Part shown: in pieces, positions 25,009 to 33,352 of the stretch
Position numbering within the stretch: position 1 is the stretch's first letter
Layout of the letters: every line of letters begins with the position of its first letter
Source: JBKQHQ01 sp052148715
GTDB lineage: Bacteria; Pseudomonadota; Alphaproteobacteria; Rhizobiales; Xanthobacteraceae
Reading direction: 5' to 3'
Length of the DNA stretch: 64,000 nt
NCBI GenBank assembly: GCA_052148715.1
Contig: JBKQHQ010000111.1
Span: 52,065-116,064 of the forward strand
Made by a program: the position numbers and the translations under genes
Notes under the pieces: generated by a model
The model's input: the letters and a program-made list of their open reading frames with translations, nothing else
Database searches by the model: none
What the model was told of the DNA's origin: nothing

Positions 25009-25670
25009 TTGATGCCGGCGACATCTGGGCGGTGGTGCCCGTCAAGGAAAGAGTCGGGGCCAAGCAGCGGCTCGCCGCCCTGGTGCCGGCGCATCTGCGC
25101 GAAACCCTCGCGCTCTCGATGCTCGAGGACGTGCTGCAAGCCTTGGCGGCGGTGCGCACGCTCGCCGGCATCGTGGTCATGACCGCCGATGCCGCCGCCG
25201 CAAAAATCGCCGCCCGTCACGGCGCGCGGATCGTCGCCGAGGCAGCCCGCGGCGGCCACACCGCCGTCATCACGGCGGCTGCCAAAATTCTCGCCGCCGA
25301 GCGCCGGGGCGGCATGTTGCAGATGCCCGCCGACATCCCGCTCGTATCGGCGCAGGAGATCACCACGCTGCTCGATCGACATCGGCCGGCGCCGTCCTTC
25401 ACCATCGTGCCCGCCCACGATGAACACGGCTCCAATGCGGTCATCGTCTCGCCGCCCGACGCGGTGCCGCTCACCTTCGGCGACGACAGCTTCCATCCGC
25501 ATCTCGCGGCGGCGCGACGGCACGGCATCGATCCGCAGGTGGTGAAGCTGGCGGGAATCGGTCTCGACATCGATACGCCTGAGGATCTGCACGCCTTCGC
25601 GCGCCTCAAGTCGGCGACCCGCACGCAAGCTTTTCTCGAGCGGATGCGGCTGCGGCGGGAGGATTGGTAG
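25005..25670 (+). CDS. cofC: 2-phospholactate (or related) guanylyltransferase CofC
   Basis: CofC activates the phospho-acid with GTP for CofD. The 221-residue protein has the nucleotidyltransferase start WAVVPVKERVGAKQRLA, LQMPADIPLVSAQEI (metal-binding DIP motif), EHGSNAVIVSPP and a C-terminal GIGLDIDTPEDL, as in CofC. The TTG start at 25005 overlaps the cofD stop (TTGA). It is the last gene of the operon; a 31-bp inverted-repeat element lies between it and the convergent gcvP. No FO synthase gene (cofG/cofH) is in this window, so the deazaflavin core must be made from an unlinked locus. Confidence 0.9.
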   Translation: MIDAGDIWAVVPVKERVGAKQRLAALVPAHLRETLALSMLEDVLQALAAVRTLAGIVVMTADAAAAKIAARHGARIVAEAARGGHTAVITAAAKILAAERRGGMLQMPADIPLVSAQEITTLLDRHRPAPSFTIVPAHDEHGSNAVIVSPPDAVPLTFGDDSFHPHLAAARRHGIDPQVVKLAGIGLDIDTPEDLHAFARLKSATRTQAFLERMRLRREDW

Positions 25671-25685
25671 AAACGTTTTCCTCCG

Positions 25686-25825
25686 CAGCGTCCTCCCGGG
25701 CCTTGTGCCCGGGACCCATCGCGAAACAAATTCTGCACGTTGAAAAGGGGCGCCCGCGCAAAAAATTCCGACGCTCTCAGCGAGGGGAGGACTAGGTCCC
25801 GGGCACAGGGCCCGGGAGGACGCTG
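25686..25825. repeat. Element with 31-bp inverted termini between cofC and gcvP
   Basis: Arms at 25686-25716 (CAGCGTCCTCCCGGGCC...) and 25795-25825 are reverse complements with one mismatch, separated by 78 bp of non-coding sequence. It sits between convergent genes and could fold into a long cruciform or act as a bidirectional transcription end. Confidence 0.85.
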
Positions 25826-25839
25826 TGGATCAAACCATC

Positions 25840-28731
25840 CTACTCGGCCGCCTCCTCATAGGCCGCGGGCGGCGGGCACGAACACATCAGATGGCGGTCG
25901 CCGTAGGCGTTGTCGATGCGCCCGACCGGCGGCCAATATTTGTCGGCGCGGATCGCGGCGGTCGGGAAGCAGCCTTGCGCGCGGGTGTAGGGCCGGTCCC
26001 ATCGGTCGGCGGCGAGATCATGCGCCGTGTGCGGGGCGAACCGCAGCGGGCTTGCCGCAGCGTCCCAGCGTCCGGTCTCGATCGCGCGGATCTCGTTGCG
26101 GATGGCGATCATAGCGTCGCAGAAACGGTCGAGCTCGGCTTTCGATTCCGACTCGGTCGGCTCGATCATCAAGGTACCGGGCACCGGAAAACTCATGGTC
26201 GGAGCGTGGAAGCCGTAATCGATGAGGCGCTTGGCGATGTCGTCGATGGTGACGCCCGCGCTGTCCTTGAAGCCGCGGGTGTCGATGATGCATTCATGGG
26301 CGACGCGGCCGCGCGCGCCCTTGTAGAGCACGGGATAATGGCCTTCGAGCCGGCGCGCGATGTAGTTCGCGTTGAGAATGGCGACCTTCGACGCCGCGGT
26401 CAGACCTTCGGCGCCCATCATCAAAATGTAGGCCCAAGGGATTGTCAGGATCGAGCCCGATCCGAACGGCGCCGCTGCAACGGGTCCGACCGGTCCCCGC
26501 TCGGCTGTGCTCGCCGGCCGGCTCGGCAGAAAGGGCTTTAGATGGGCGCGCACGCCGATCGGGCCCATGCCGGGACCGCCGCCGCCGTGCGGAATGCAGA
26601 ACGTTTTGTGCAGATTGAGGTGGCTTACATCGGCACCGTAATGCCCGGGCTGGGCGAGGCCCACTTGCGCGTTCAGATTGGCGCCGTCGAGATAGACCTG
26701 GCCGCCGCGTGCATGCACGATGTCGCAAATTTCCCCGATCGTCTCCTCGAAGACGCCGTGGGTCGACGGATAGGTAATCATGACGGCGGCGAGGGTGTCC
26801 GCGTGCTTGTCCGCCTTGGCCGTGAAGTCGGCGAGATCGACATTGCCATTCATATCGCACTCGACCACGACGACGTGCAGGCCCGCCATCTGCGCCGAGG
26901 CCGGATTGGTGCCGTGCGCCGAGGAGGGGATCAGGCACACGTTGCGCTGCGCCTCTCCGCGGCTCTTGTGATAGGCGCGGATCGCCAGCAGCCCGGCATA
27001 TTCGCCTTGCGCACCGGAATTGGGCTGGAACGAGATCGCGTCATAGCCGGTGATGGCGCACAGTGTTGCGCCGAGATCGGTGATCAGCTCGGCATAGCCC
27101 TGGACTTGATCGGCCGGCGCGAACGGATGGATGTCGGCGAATTGCGGCCAGGTCACCGGCATCATCTCGGCGGTGGCGTTGAGCTTCATCGTGCAGGAGC
27201 CAAGGGGGATCATGGTGCGGTCGAGCGCCAGATCGCGATCCGCCAAGCGGCGCATGTAGCGCAGCATTTCGGTTTCCGACCGATGCTGATGAAATACCGC
27301 ATGCGTCAGAAACGAGCTTGAGCGGCGCAGCTGAGAAGGCAGCACGTCCGGCGCGTTCTGCGCCGCGAAGACGGGAATAGTCGCGGCGTGGCCATCAATC
27401 TCGCGCGCCGATCCAAATGCGCGCCACACCGCCTCGATCGTCCCGGTCGTCGTTGTTTCATCGCAACTGATGCCGATGGCGCCGTTCCCGATCCGGCGCA
27501 GATTGATCCCGGCGGCCAAGGCGCGCTCGATGATCTGCGCCTGGCTGTCTGCCACGCCGACGCTGATCGTATCGAAGAAATGTTTGGTCGCGGCCGGCCA
27601 GCCAAGCCGGGCAAGGCCGGCCGCGAGGGTCGCGGTGGCGCCGTGAATGCGCCGCGCGATCGTTTTGAGGCCCTCGGGTCCGTGATAGACCGCGTACATC
27701 GAGGCGATGACGGCCGGCAGCACCTGCGCGGTGCAGATGTTCGAGGTCGCCTTCTCGCGGCGTATGTGCTGCTCGCGCGTCTGCAGCGCGAGGCGATAGG
27801 CGGGCGCACCGCTGCGGTCGATAGAGACGCCGACGATCCGGCCGGGCAGCGCCCGCTTGAAGGCATCCCTGGTCGCGATGTAGGCCGCGTGCGGACCGCC
27901 AAAACCCATCGGCAGGCCGAACCGCTGGGTGGAGCCGATAGCGATATCGGCGCCGAGCTCCCCCGGCGGGGTGAGGAGCGTCAGCGCCAGCGGATCGGCG
28001 GCCATGAGCGCCAGCGCACCGGCCGCGTGCAGCGCGCTGATGCAGGGGCGGAAATCGCGAACCTCTCCGCTGCTTCCGGGGTACTGCAATAGGGCGCCGA
28101 AAACCGCGGCGGGATCAAGGTCGGCGAGCGGATCACCGACGATCACCGGATGGCCGAAGGGCTCCGCGCGGGTGCGGATCACGTCGATCGTCTGCGGATG
28201 GCAATCGCTGTCGACGAAGAACGCGCTTGCCTTGCTCGATGCCGAACGGCGGGCCATGGCCATGGCTTCGGCCGCCGCGGTCGCCTCGTCGAGCAGCGAT
28301 GCATTGGCGATGTCGAGCCCGGTCAGGTCGGCAACCATGGTCTGGAAATTGATGAGGGCTTCGAGCCGGCCCTGGCTGATCTCCGTCTGATAAGGCGTGT
28401 AGGCCGTGTACCAGGCCGGGTTTTCCAAGATGTTGCGCTGGATCACGCCCGGCAGCACGGTCCCGTAATAACCCTGACCGATCAGCGAGATCAGCACCCG
28501 GTTCTTGCCGGCGGTTGCGCGCAATTTGCTCAGCGCCTCGGCTTCGGTGAGCGGCGGACCCAGTGCCAGGCGCGCCTGTTGGCGGATGGCGCGCGGCAGC
28601 GTCTCGTCGATCAACGCGTCGAGGCTCGGCGCTCCAACCGTCGCCAGCATCTTGTCCACATCGTCCGGCGAGGGCCCGATGTGACGTCTGGCAAAATCCG
28701 TCGGATCAAATGCGTGCGACATGACTGTCAT
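25840..28731 (-). CDS. gcvP: Glycine dehydrogenase (decarboxylating), fused P-protein
   Basis: PLP enzyme of the glycine cleavage system: it decarboxylates glycine and passes aminomethyl to the lipoyl group of GcvH. It is full length at 963 residues with both halves fused. Motifs include the N-terminal RRHIGPSPDDVDKML and ATAAAEAMAMARR, the PLP lysine in NLHKTFCIPHGGGGPGMGPIG near residue 700, and the C-terminal MIEPTESESKAELDRFC. The ATG at 28731 or the one three codons in (MSHAFDP) could start it. It is downstream of gcvT and gcvH but separated from gcvH by a palindromic repeat. Confidence 0.97.
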   Translation of the reverse strand: MTVMSHAFDPTDFARRHIGPSPDDVDKMLATVGAPSLDALIDETLPRAIRQQARLALGPPLTEAEALSKLRATAGKNRVLISLIGQGYYGTVLPGVIQRNILENPAWYTAYTPYQTEISQGRLEALINFQTMVADLTGLDIANASLLDEATAAAEAMAMARRSASSKASAFFVDSDCHPQTIDVIRTRAEPFGHPVIVGDPLADLDPAAVFGALLQYPGSSGEVRDFRPCISALHAAGALALMAADPLALTLLTPPGELGADIAIGSTQRFGLPMGFGGPHAAYIATRDAFKRALPGRIVGVSIDRSGAPAYRLALQTREQHIRREKATSNICTAQVLPAVIASMYAVYHGPEGLKTIARRIHGATATLAAGLARLGWPAATKHFFDTISVGVADSQAQIIERALAAGINLRRIGNGAIGISCDETTTTGTIEAVWRAFGSAREIDGHAATIPVFAAQNAPDVLPSQLRRSSSFLTHAVFHQHRSETEMLRYMRRLADRDLALDRTMIPLGSCTMKLNATAEMMPVTWPQFADIHPFAPADQVQGYAELITDLGATLCAITGYDAISFQPNSGAQGEYAGLLAIRAYHKSRGEAQRNVCLIPSSAHGTNPASAQMAGLHVVVVECDMNGNVDLADFTAKADKHADTLAAVMITYPSTHGVFEETIGEICDIVHARGGQVYLDGANLNAQVGLAQPGHYGADVSHLNLHKTFCIPHGGGGPGMGPIGVRAHLKPFLPSRPASTAERGPVGPVAAAPFGSGSILTIPWAYILMMGAEGLTAASKVAILNANYIARRLEGHYPVLYKGARGRVAHECIIDTRGFKDSAGVTIDDIAKRLIDYGFHAPTMSFPVPGTLMIEPTESESKAELDRFCDAMIAIRNEIRAIETGRWDAAASPLRFAPHTAHDLAADRWDRPYTRAQGCFPTAAIRADKYWPPVGRIDNAYGDRHLMCSCPPPAAYEEAAE

Positions 28732-28789
28732 CTCGTTGTTTCGGGTGTAGTGGGGCTCCCCGCAGCGTCACCGCGCATCCCTTTCCATT

Positions 28790-28887
28790 GTCATCATCCG
28801 CGAAGGCGGATGACCCAGTAAACACCGGCGCCTGAGGCTCTCGCGCCGGTCGTGAGTACTGGGTGCTCCGCCTTCGCGGAGCATGAC
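28790..28887. repeat. CATCATCCGCGAAGGCGGATGA inverted-repeat element (copy 1)
   Basis: About 98 bp with roughly 30-nt inverted arms, each itself a hairpin (ATCCGCGAAGGCGGAT type). It lies between gcvH and gcvP. A second copy is at 50951-51044. Confidence 0.85.
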
Positions 28888-28924
28888 AGCGGAAGGGCCC
28901 GGGATGTTGCATCAAGTGCATTAC

Positions 28925-29296
28925 TCAGCTCTCTTCCTCAAGCAATGCCTGATACGCGGCTTCATCCATCAGGTCACCGAGCTGCGATGCGTCGGCGATC
29001 TTGAGCTTGAAGAACCAACCCTTCGCCATCGGGTCGGCGTTCACGATGCTCGGATCATCGGCGATGCTTTGATTCACGGCGACGACCTCGCCCGCGAGCG
29101 GGGCGTAGACATCGGTCGCGGCCTTGACCGATTCGACGATCGCCGCGGCGTCGCCTTGGGCGAACTTCTTGCCGGCCGAGGGGAGCTCGACGAAGGTGAG
29201 ATCCCCGAGCTGATCCTGCGCATGGTCGGTGATGCCGATGGTGGCGACGTCGCCGTCGATCTCGACCCATTCATGATCTTTGGTGAATTTGCGCAT
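28925..29296 (-). CDS. gcvH: Glycine cleavage system H protein
   Basis: A 123-residue lipoyl carrier that shuttles aminomethyl between GcvP, GcvT and dihydrolipoamide dehydrogenase. The lipoylation lysine lies in IVESVKAATDVYAP (about residue 62), preceded by the ITDHAQDQLGDLTFVELP core and followed by KGWFFKLKIAD. The start at 29296 (MRKFTKDHEWVE) has GGGAGAG upstream and matches homologues; a longer in-frame version would overlap gcvT and is rejected. It is the second gene of the gcvTHP operon, 22 bp after gcvT. Confidence 0.97.
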   Translation of the reverse strand: MRKFTKDHEWVEIDGDVATIGITDHAQDQLGDLTFVELPSAGKKFAQGDAAAIVESVKAATDVYAPLAGEVVAVNQSIADDPSIVNADPMAKGWFFKLKIADASQLGDLMDEAAYQALLEEES

Positions 29297-29318
29297 GAAG
29301 TCTCTCCCGGAAGATCGG

Positions 29319-30479
29319 TCATGGTGTGTGTATCGGGCGCTTGTAATGCACGGGGATGAAGGGCAAGTCGACCACCTCAACTGAAGCTCGCTTTCCGCGC
29401 AGGTCGGCGAACAACCGGCGATTCCTTGCGGCGTAGGCGGTCTCGACATAGCCCATCGCCAGCGGCGCGCCGAGGGTCGGGCCAAATCCGCCCGAAGTGA
29501 CGCGCCCAACCGGGGTTGCGCCAGTCTCGTCGGCGTAAAGCGAAGCGTCGCCGCGAACCGCAGCACGGCCTTCGGGTCGCAGGCCGACGCGGCGGCGGGT
29601 CGCCCCGGATGTGATCTGATGCAGAATTACCTCGGCACCGGGAAAGCCACCGGCGCGCGCTCCGCCGGCGCGGCGAACGGCTTGGATGCTCCAGTCGAGC
29701 GCCGCTTCGACCGGTGTCGTGGTCTCGTCGAGATCGGCACCGTAGAGGCAGAGCCCGGCTTCGAGGCGCAGCGTATCGCGCGCACCGAGCCCGATCGGAG
29801 CCACGGCACGACTGGCCAAAAGTGCGCGCGCGAGTTTTTCCGCCTGCGTAGCGGCGACGCTGATCTCAAAACCGTCCTCGCCCGTATAGCCGCTGCGCGA
29901 CACGTCGCAGGCAGTGCCGGCGATGGCGACGGAGCGCACATCCATGAAGCGCAATCGCGCAACGTCGGGCGCGAGCTCGGCAAGCACCGCCTCCGCTTGC
30001 GGTCCCTGGAACGCAAGCAGCGCCCGGTCCGCTAGCTCGATGACATCGCAACAATCGGGGAGATGCGCGCGCAAGTGGGCCGCGTCGGCCGCCTTGCGGC
30101 TCGCATTCACGACCAGCGCCAGATGGTCGGCGCGCCGGGCGATCATCAGATCGTCGAGGATGCCGCCGCGCTCGGTCGTGAGCAGCGCATAACGTTGGCG
30201 GCCCTCGGCGAGACCAAGCACATCCTGGGGAACGAGGCGCTCGAGGGATTGTGCGATGTCGGCGAAGTTTCCCCGGCGCGGCCGCAGCGCAATCTGTCCC
30301 ATATGCGAGACGTCGAACAGCCCTGCCGCCTTGCGCGTGTGCAGGTGCTCCTTGATGATCCCATCGCGGAACTGGACCGGCATCGCGTAGCCGGCAAACG
30401 GCACCATGCGCGCGCCGAGCTCGACTTGGAGGTCGTAAAGCGGCGTTCGCCGCAGCGCTTGCGGCGCGGTGACCATCAT
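29319..30479 (-). CDS. gcvT: Glycine cleavage system T protein (aminomethyltransferase)
   Basis: A 386-residue folate-dependent aminomethyltransferase that releases ammonia from aminomethyl-GcvH and forms 5,10-methylene-THF. Typical segments: RRTPLYDLQVELGARMVPFAGYAMPVQF, GLFDVSHMGQI, the catalytic Asp region RSGYTGEDGFEIS and LEAGLCLYGADLDETTTPVEA. The length is slightly above the bacterial norm. Two adjacent ATGs (30479, 30476) are possible starts. It is the first gene of the operon; a tandem glycine riboswitch lies 180-350 bp upstream, so expression should rise with glycine. Confidence 0.96.
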   Translation of the reverse strand: MMVTAPQALRRTPLYDLQVELGARMVPFAGYAMPVQFRDGIIKEHLHTRKAAGLFDVSHMGQIALRPRRGNFADIAQSLERLVPQDVLGLAEGRQRYALLTTERGGILDDLMIARRADHLALVVNASRKAADAAHLRAHLPDCCDVIELADRALLAFQGPQAEAVLAELAPDVARLRFMDVRSVAIAGTACDVSRSGYTGEDGFEISVAATQAEKLARALLASRAVAPIGLGARDTLRLEAGLCLYGADLDETTTPVEAALDWSIQAVRRAGGARAGGFPGAEVILHQITSGATRRRVGLRPEGRAAVRGDASLYADETGATPVGRVTSGGFGPTLGAPLAMGYVETAYAARNRRLFADLRGKRASVEVVDLPFIPVHYKRPIHTP

Positions 30480-30533
30480 CGCCAGTCACCACGCGCAGCG
30501 GTTGGAGTGAAATTGATGCAACGACGCGACTGC

Positions 30534-30560
30534 ACCTCTCCCCGCAAGCGGGGAGAGGTA
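30534..30560. repeat. CCTCTCCCCGC palindrome in the gcvT leader
   Basis: A perfect hairpin of ACCTCTCCCCGC and GCGGGGAGAGGT around a tiny loop. It lies between the glycine riboswitch and the gcvT start and is the same unit found inside the acyl-CoA ligase gene. It could affect leader folding or transcription. Confidence 0.8.
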
Positions 30561-30661
30561 AAAACCGCGGCGTCAATTCCAGCTAAATTTGCTCTTGAAC
30601 CGGACAGTTCATAACGAAACGGCATGGCGGCACCTCCTGCTCGGCCGCTTCGGCCGATGGT

Positions 30662-30824
30662 TGGTGCCCCCTCTGTCTGATTTGCCTGAGAACGTTATCC
30701 CGTCGGCGGACGCGGCTCGCGCCTCTTTCCAGAGCTCGTCGACTATGCGGTTCTTTTGCCTGAGAGTTTCCGGGGCGGTTGCTCCTTCGGCGCCGGACGA
30801 GCCGGTCTCTCCCGCGTAGTCGCC
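30662..30824 (-). promoter_or_regulatory. Tandem glycine riboswitch upstream of gcvT
   Basis: On the minus strand two glycine aptamers are recognisable. The first runs from GCGGGAGAGACCGGC through GCCGAAGGAGCAACCGCCCC to AACTCTCAGGCAAAAGAACC (about 30818-30745). The second has CTCTGGAAAGAGGCGCG and GTTCTCAGGCAAATCAGACAGAGGG (about 30735-30664). The CUCAGGCAAA core and closing stems are the class signatures. Tandem glycine riboswitches normally turn gcv operons on when glycine is abundant. The expression platform would lie between 30660 and 30480. Confidence 0.93.
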
Positions 30825-30880
30825 GCCCCTATATCATGCTCGTGCGGGCGCCGCATCATCTTTGTCCTCAGTATCCCAAG

Positions 30881-32482
30881 TTAATCGTAAACGGTGTCCA
30901 GATAATGGTCGGAATCAACCACGGCTTCGATCACGGTCGGGCCGTCCGCGGCGAGCGCTTTGCCCACGGCCGCCTGGAGCGCTTCGGCGCTGCGCACACC
31001 GAGCGCCGGCACTCCGAAATAGTGCGCCGGCGGCTCGCGATATTCCTCTTCCTGTAATTGCGTCCCGTAGAGCGGATACTGGCGACGGATCTGTTTCACT
31101 TTGATCAGCGCCAGCCACTGATCATCGAGGACCACGATGGGCAGCGTGATCCCCAGGCGCTTCGCGGTGGCTACCTCGCCGCACGTCATCTGAAAGCAGC
31201 CGTCGCCGATCAGGCAGACGACGGGTAGATCGGGACGTGCAAGTTTTGCAGCGATCGCGCCCGGCAAGCCGAAACCCATCGACGACCAGCCGTTGGTGAT
31301 GTGGAAGCTTTTTGGCGCATGCGCGGTCCACTGGCTCGCGATCTGGTGGGTATGAGCGCCGACATCGAAGACGAGGATGCCCTCGCGCGGCAGCGCGCGG
31401 CGCACCGCATCGATCGCGGCGTGTGCGGTGAACGAGGAGCTTGCCGGACGGAGCGCCGCCTTCAACGTCTGCCGGTGCGCCGCGAGTGCGGCCTCGGTCC
31501 AGGTGTTGGCGATCGCCGGCACCGCTGCGAGCCGCGCCAGCGAGGCCTCGAGATCGCCGGTGACCTGATGCGCGAGCTTGACCGAAGGCGCGATATCGAC
31601 CGGCTCGATATCGATCTGGAGGAGCGGTACGTCGTCGATCCACGCTTCGTATTCGACCTCAACCGTATCGTAGCCGAGCCCAACGATCAGATCGGCCGAA
31701 TGCAGGAAGCGGCGCTGGATCTGCCGGCATGCGCGCTCGATGCAGCCGAGCGAGAGCGGATGATCTTCATCGATCATGCCTTTGGCCATGGTCGTCGTGG
31801 CAAAGGGCAGGTGGTGGCGTTCGATGACCTGGCGCAACCATTCGGGAGTTTCGATGCGCATCGCCGAGGCCCCGAGGATGGCGATCGGCCGCTTGGCGGC
31901 TGCCAGCAACTCTGCCGCGCGCCGGATTGCGGCATCGGGGGCAGGGGGGATCGGCATAGGCGGCACGAGCGTGGGGTAGGGCTCGCTCGCCGGTGCAAGC
32001 GCCACGTCCTCCGGCAGATCGAGATGCACCGGCCCGCGCGGCTCGCTCAACGCCATCCGGATCGCGTGGGCGAGGGTTTCGCCGATGTGCCCTTGCTTGA
32101 GCGGCAGCGTCGCCTTGGTGAGCGGCGCGAAGAGCTTGTGGTGATCGATCCACATCTGAAGGCGCCGGCCGAACTGACCTGTGTTGAGGTTGCAGGTGAT
32201 CGCGATCAGCGGCGAGCGGTCGAGCCAAGCGCTGCCGATGCCGGTTGCCAGGTTGGTTGCGCCCGGCCCCAACGTCGCGATGCATAGACCCGGCGCTCCG
32301 GTCATCCGGCCGGTCACATCGGCGGCGAAGCCGGCCGAGCCTTCATGCGCGGTGAGCACGAACGCGATGCCGCCCTTGCGCATGGCCTCCATCAGCGGCA
32401 GCACATTGCCGCTCGGGATGCCGAAGCCGTGCGTGATGCCGGCGGCTTTGAGGGTGGCGACGATCAGGTCGGCATTGTTCAT
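30881..32482 (-). CDS. Thiamine diphosphate-dependent enzyme, acetolactate synthase-like
   Basis: A 533-residue ThDP enzyme with the standard Pyr, middle and PP domains. The catalytic glutamate is in TAHEGSAGFAADVTGR (near residue 50). The central domain has GYDTVEVEYEAW, and the metal/ThDP motif is GDGCFQMTCGEVATAKRLG. The final residue of the GDG-x-N motif reads D in VVLDDQW, a deviation from the usual N. The family includes acetolactate synthase, sulfoacetaldehyde acetyltransferase and benzoylformate decarboxylase, so the reaction is open. The start at 32482 (MNNADLIV) is preferred because the upstream in-frame segment is not conserved. It ends just before the glycine riboswitch, so the gcv promoter may lie in its 3' end. 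Confidence 0.82.
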   Translation of the reverse strand: MNNADLIVATLKAAGITHGFGIPSGNVLPLMEAMRKGGIAFVLTAHEGSAGFAADVTGRMTGAPGLCIATLGPGATNLATGIGSAWLDRSPLIAITCNLNTGQFGRRLQMWIDHHKLFAPLTKATLPLKQGHIGETLAHAIRMALSEPRGPVHLDLPEDVALAPASEPYPTLVPPMPIPPAPDAAIRRAAELLAAAKRPIAILGASAMRIETPEWLRQVIERHHLPFATTTMAKGMIDEDHPLSLGCIERACRQIQRRFLHSADLIVGLGYDTVEVEYEAWIDDVPLLQIDIEPVDIAPSVKLAHQVTGDLEASLARLAAVPAIANTWTEAALAAHRQTLKAALRPASSSFTAHAAIDAVRRALPREGILVFDVGAHTHQIASQWTAHAPKSFHITNGWSSMGFGLPGAIAAKLARPDLPVVCLIGDGCFQMTCGEVATAKRLGITLPIVVLDDQWLALIKVKQIRRQYPLYGTQLQEEEYREPPAHYFGVPALGVRSAEALQAAVGKALAADGPTVIEAVVDSDHYLDTVYD

Positions 32483-32785
32483 CGGTCGGTCCACGCTAAT
32501 GCCGTCGAATACAACGTTTTTGCCGAACGTGCCTGTGCTCAATTGCGCGCCACGCCCCTCGATTGGGCAAAGCTGCAATTCAGCCGTTCATTGGCGCGCA
32601 CGACGAGCCGTGTTGCGGTGCAACGTACTGCCGATTTGGGTCTTTCGTCGTATTGCTGCGCGGTATGCGGGCCGTTAAGTATATTGGCGTTCAGTGCTCA
32701 ACGTCCTGGCGTCTTTCACGCGGCAAAGCTGCGTGCGACGTCTGAATGACCAAGCCATGATGGCTCAATCAAAACGGAGGAAGCG
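32483..32785. other. Divergent intergenic region
   Basis: About 300 bp between the ThDP-enzyme gene (minus) and the Cache protein gene (plus). It presumably holds both promoters. No gene or structured RNA is recognised. Confidence 0.5.
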
Positions 32786-33256
32786 ATGAGAGCGATGAGG
32801 AAGACCGCCATTCTGTCTGCACTTGTGTCGGTGCCCCTGCTCTGGAATGTGTCACTGGCAAGTGCCCAATCGGCAGGTACGGCAGCGGAGGCCAAGGCCC
32901 TACTTGAGAAGGGGATCGCCGCGCTGAAGGCCAATCCGGCAGACGCGCTTGCCAAGTTCCCGAAGGCGGACGGCGGGTTCAGGGATCGTGACCTGTATAT
33001 TTATTGCTGGAATCCCGCCGATGGCAAATTCACCGCTCACGTGAATCCGGCCCTCATGGGCACGGACATACGGGCGCTCAAGGATGCAAAGACCGGCGCG
33101 CCGTTAGGGCAGCAGATTTTTGACTCCGCGAAAGAGGGAAGCTTCGCCACGGTCGCCTACAACTTTCCGAAGCCCGGCACCACGGACCCCGTGCCAAAGG
33201 AAGCATTCGTGACCAAGGTCGGGAATGAGGGCTGCGGCGTGGGCTATTACAAATAG
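32786..33256 (+). CDS. Periplasmic Cache-domain protein
   Basis: A 156-residue exported protein. The signal peptide (ILSALVSVPLLWNVSLASA) is followed by a single Cache domain: EAKALLEKGIAALKANPADALAKF, the DRDLYIYCWNPADGKFTAHVNPALMG strand pair and a C-terminal FVTKVGNEGCGVGYYK. Cache domains bind small ligands; in chemoreceptors they are fused to signalling domains, but here the domain is free, so this may be a periplasmic co-receptor. GGAGGAAGCG immediately precedes the ATG. A strong terminator follows, so it is monocistronic. Confidence 0.85.
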   Translation: MRAMRKTAILSALVSVPLLWNVSLASAQSAGTAAEAKALLEKGIAALKANPADALAKFPKADGGFRDRDLYIYCWNPADGKFTAHVNPALMGTDIRALKDAKTGAPLGQQIFDSAKEGSFATVAYNFPKPGTTDPVPKEAFVTKVGNEGCGVGYYK

Positions 33257-33300
33257 CTGATTCAATCGCGGACGGATTGATTCCATCCAGCGCGGTGATC

Positions 33301-33334
33301 AAGAGGCTCCGGCTTGCCGGGGCCTCTTCGTTTT
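33301..33334 (+). terminator. Factor-independent terminator after the Cache-domain gene
   Basis: A 13-bp stem (AAGAGGCTCCGGC and GCCGGGGCCTCTT, one wobble pair) with a 2-nt loop is followed by CGTTTT. Confidence 0.85.
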
Positions 33335-33352
33335 CCGAGCAGCAATCTCCCC

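Noticed and set aside
30480..30625. Possible leader peptide from the ATG at 30625 (GGAGG just upstream) after the riboswitch
   Set aside because: It has no stop before gcvT and would run out of frame far into gcvT, so it is more likely a chance start, although the GGAGG could still matter for the leader fold.
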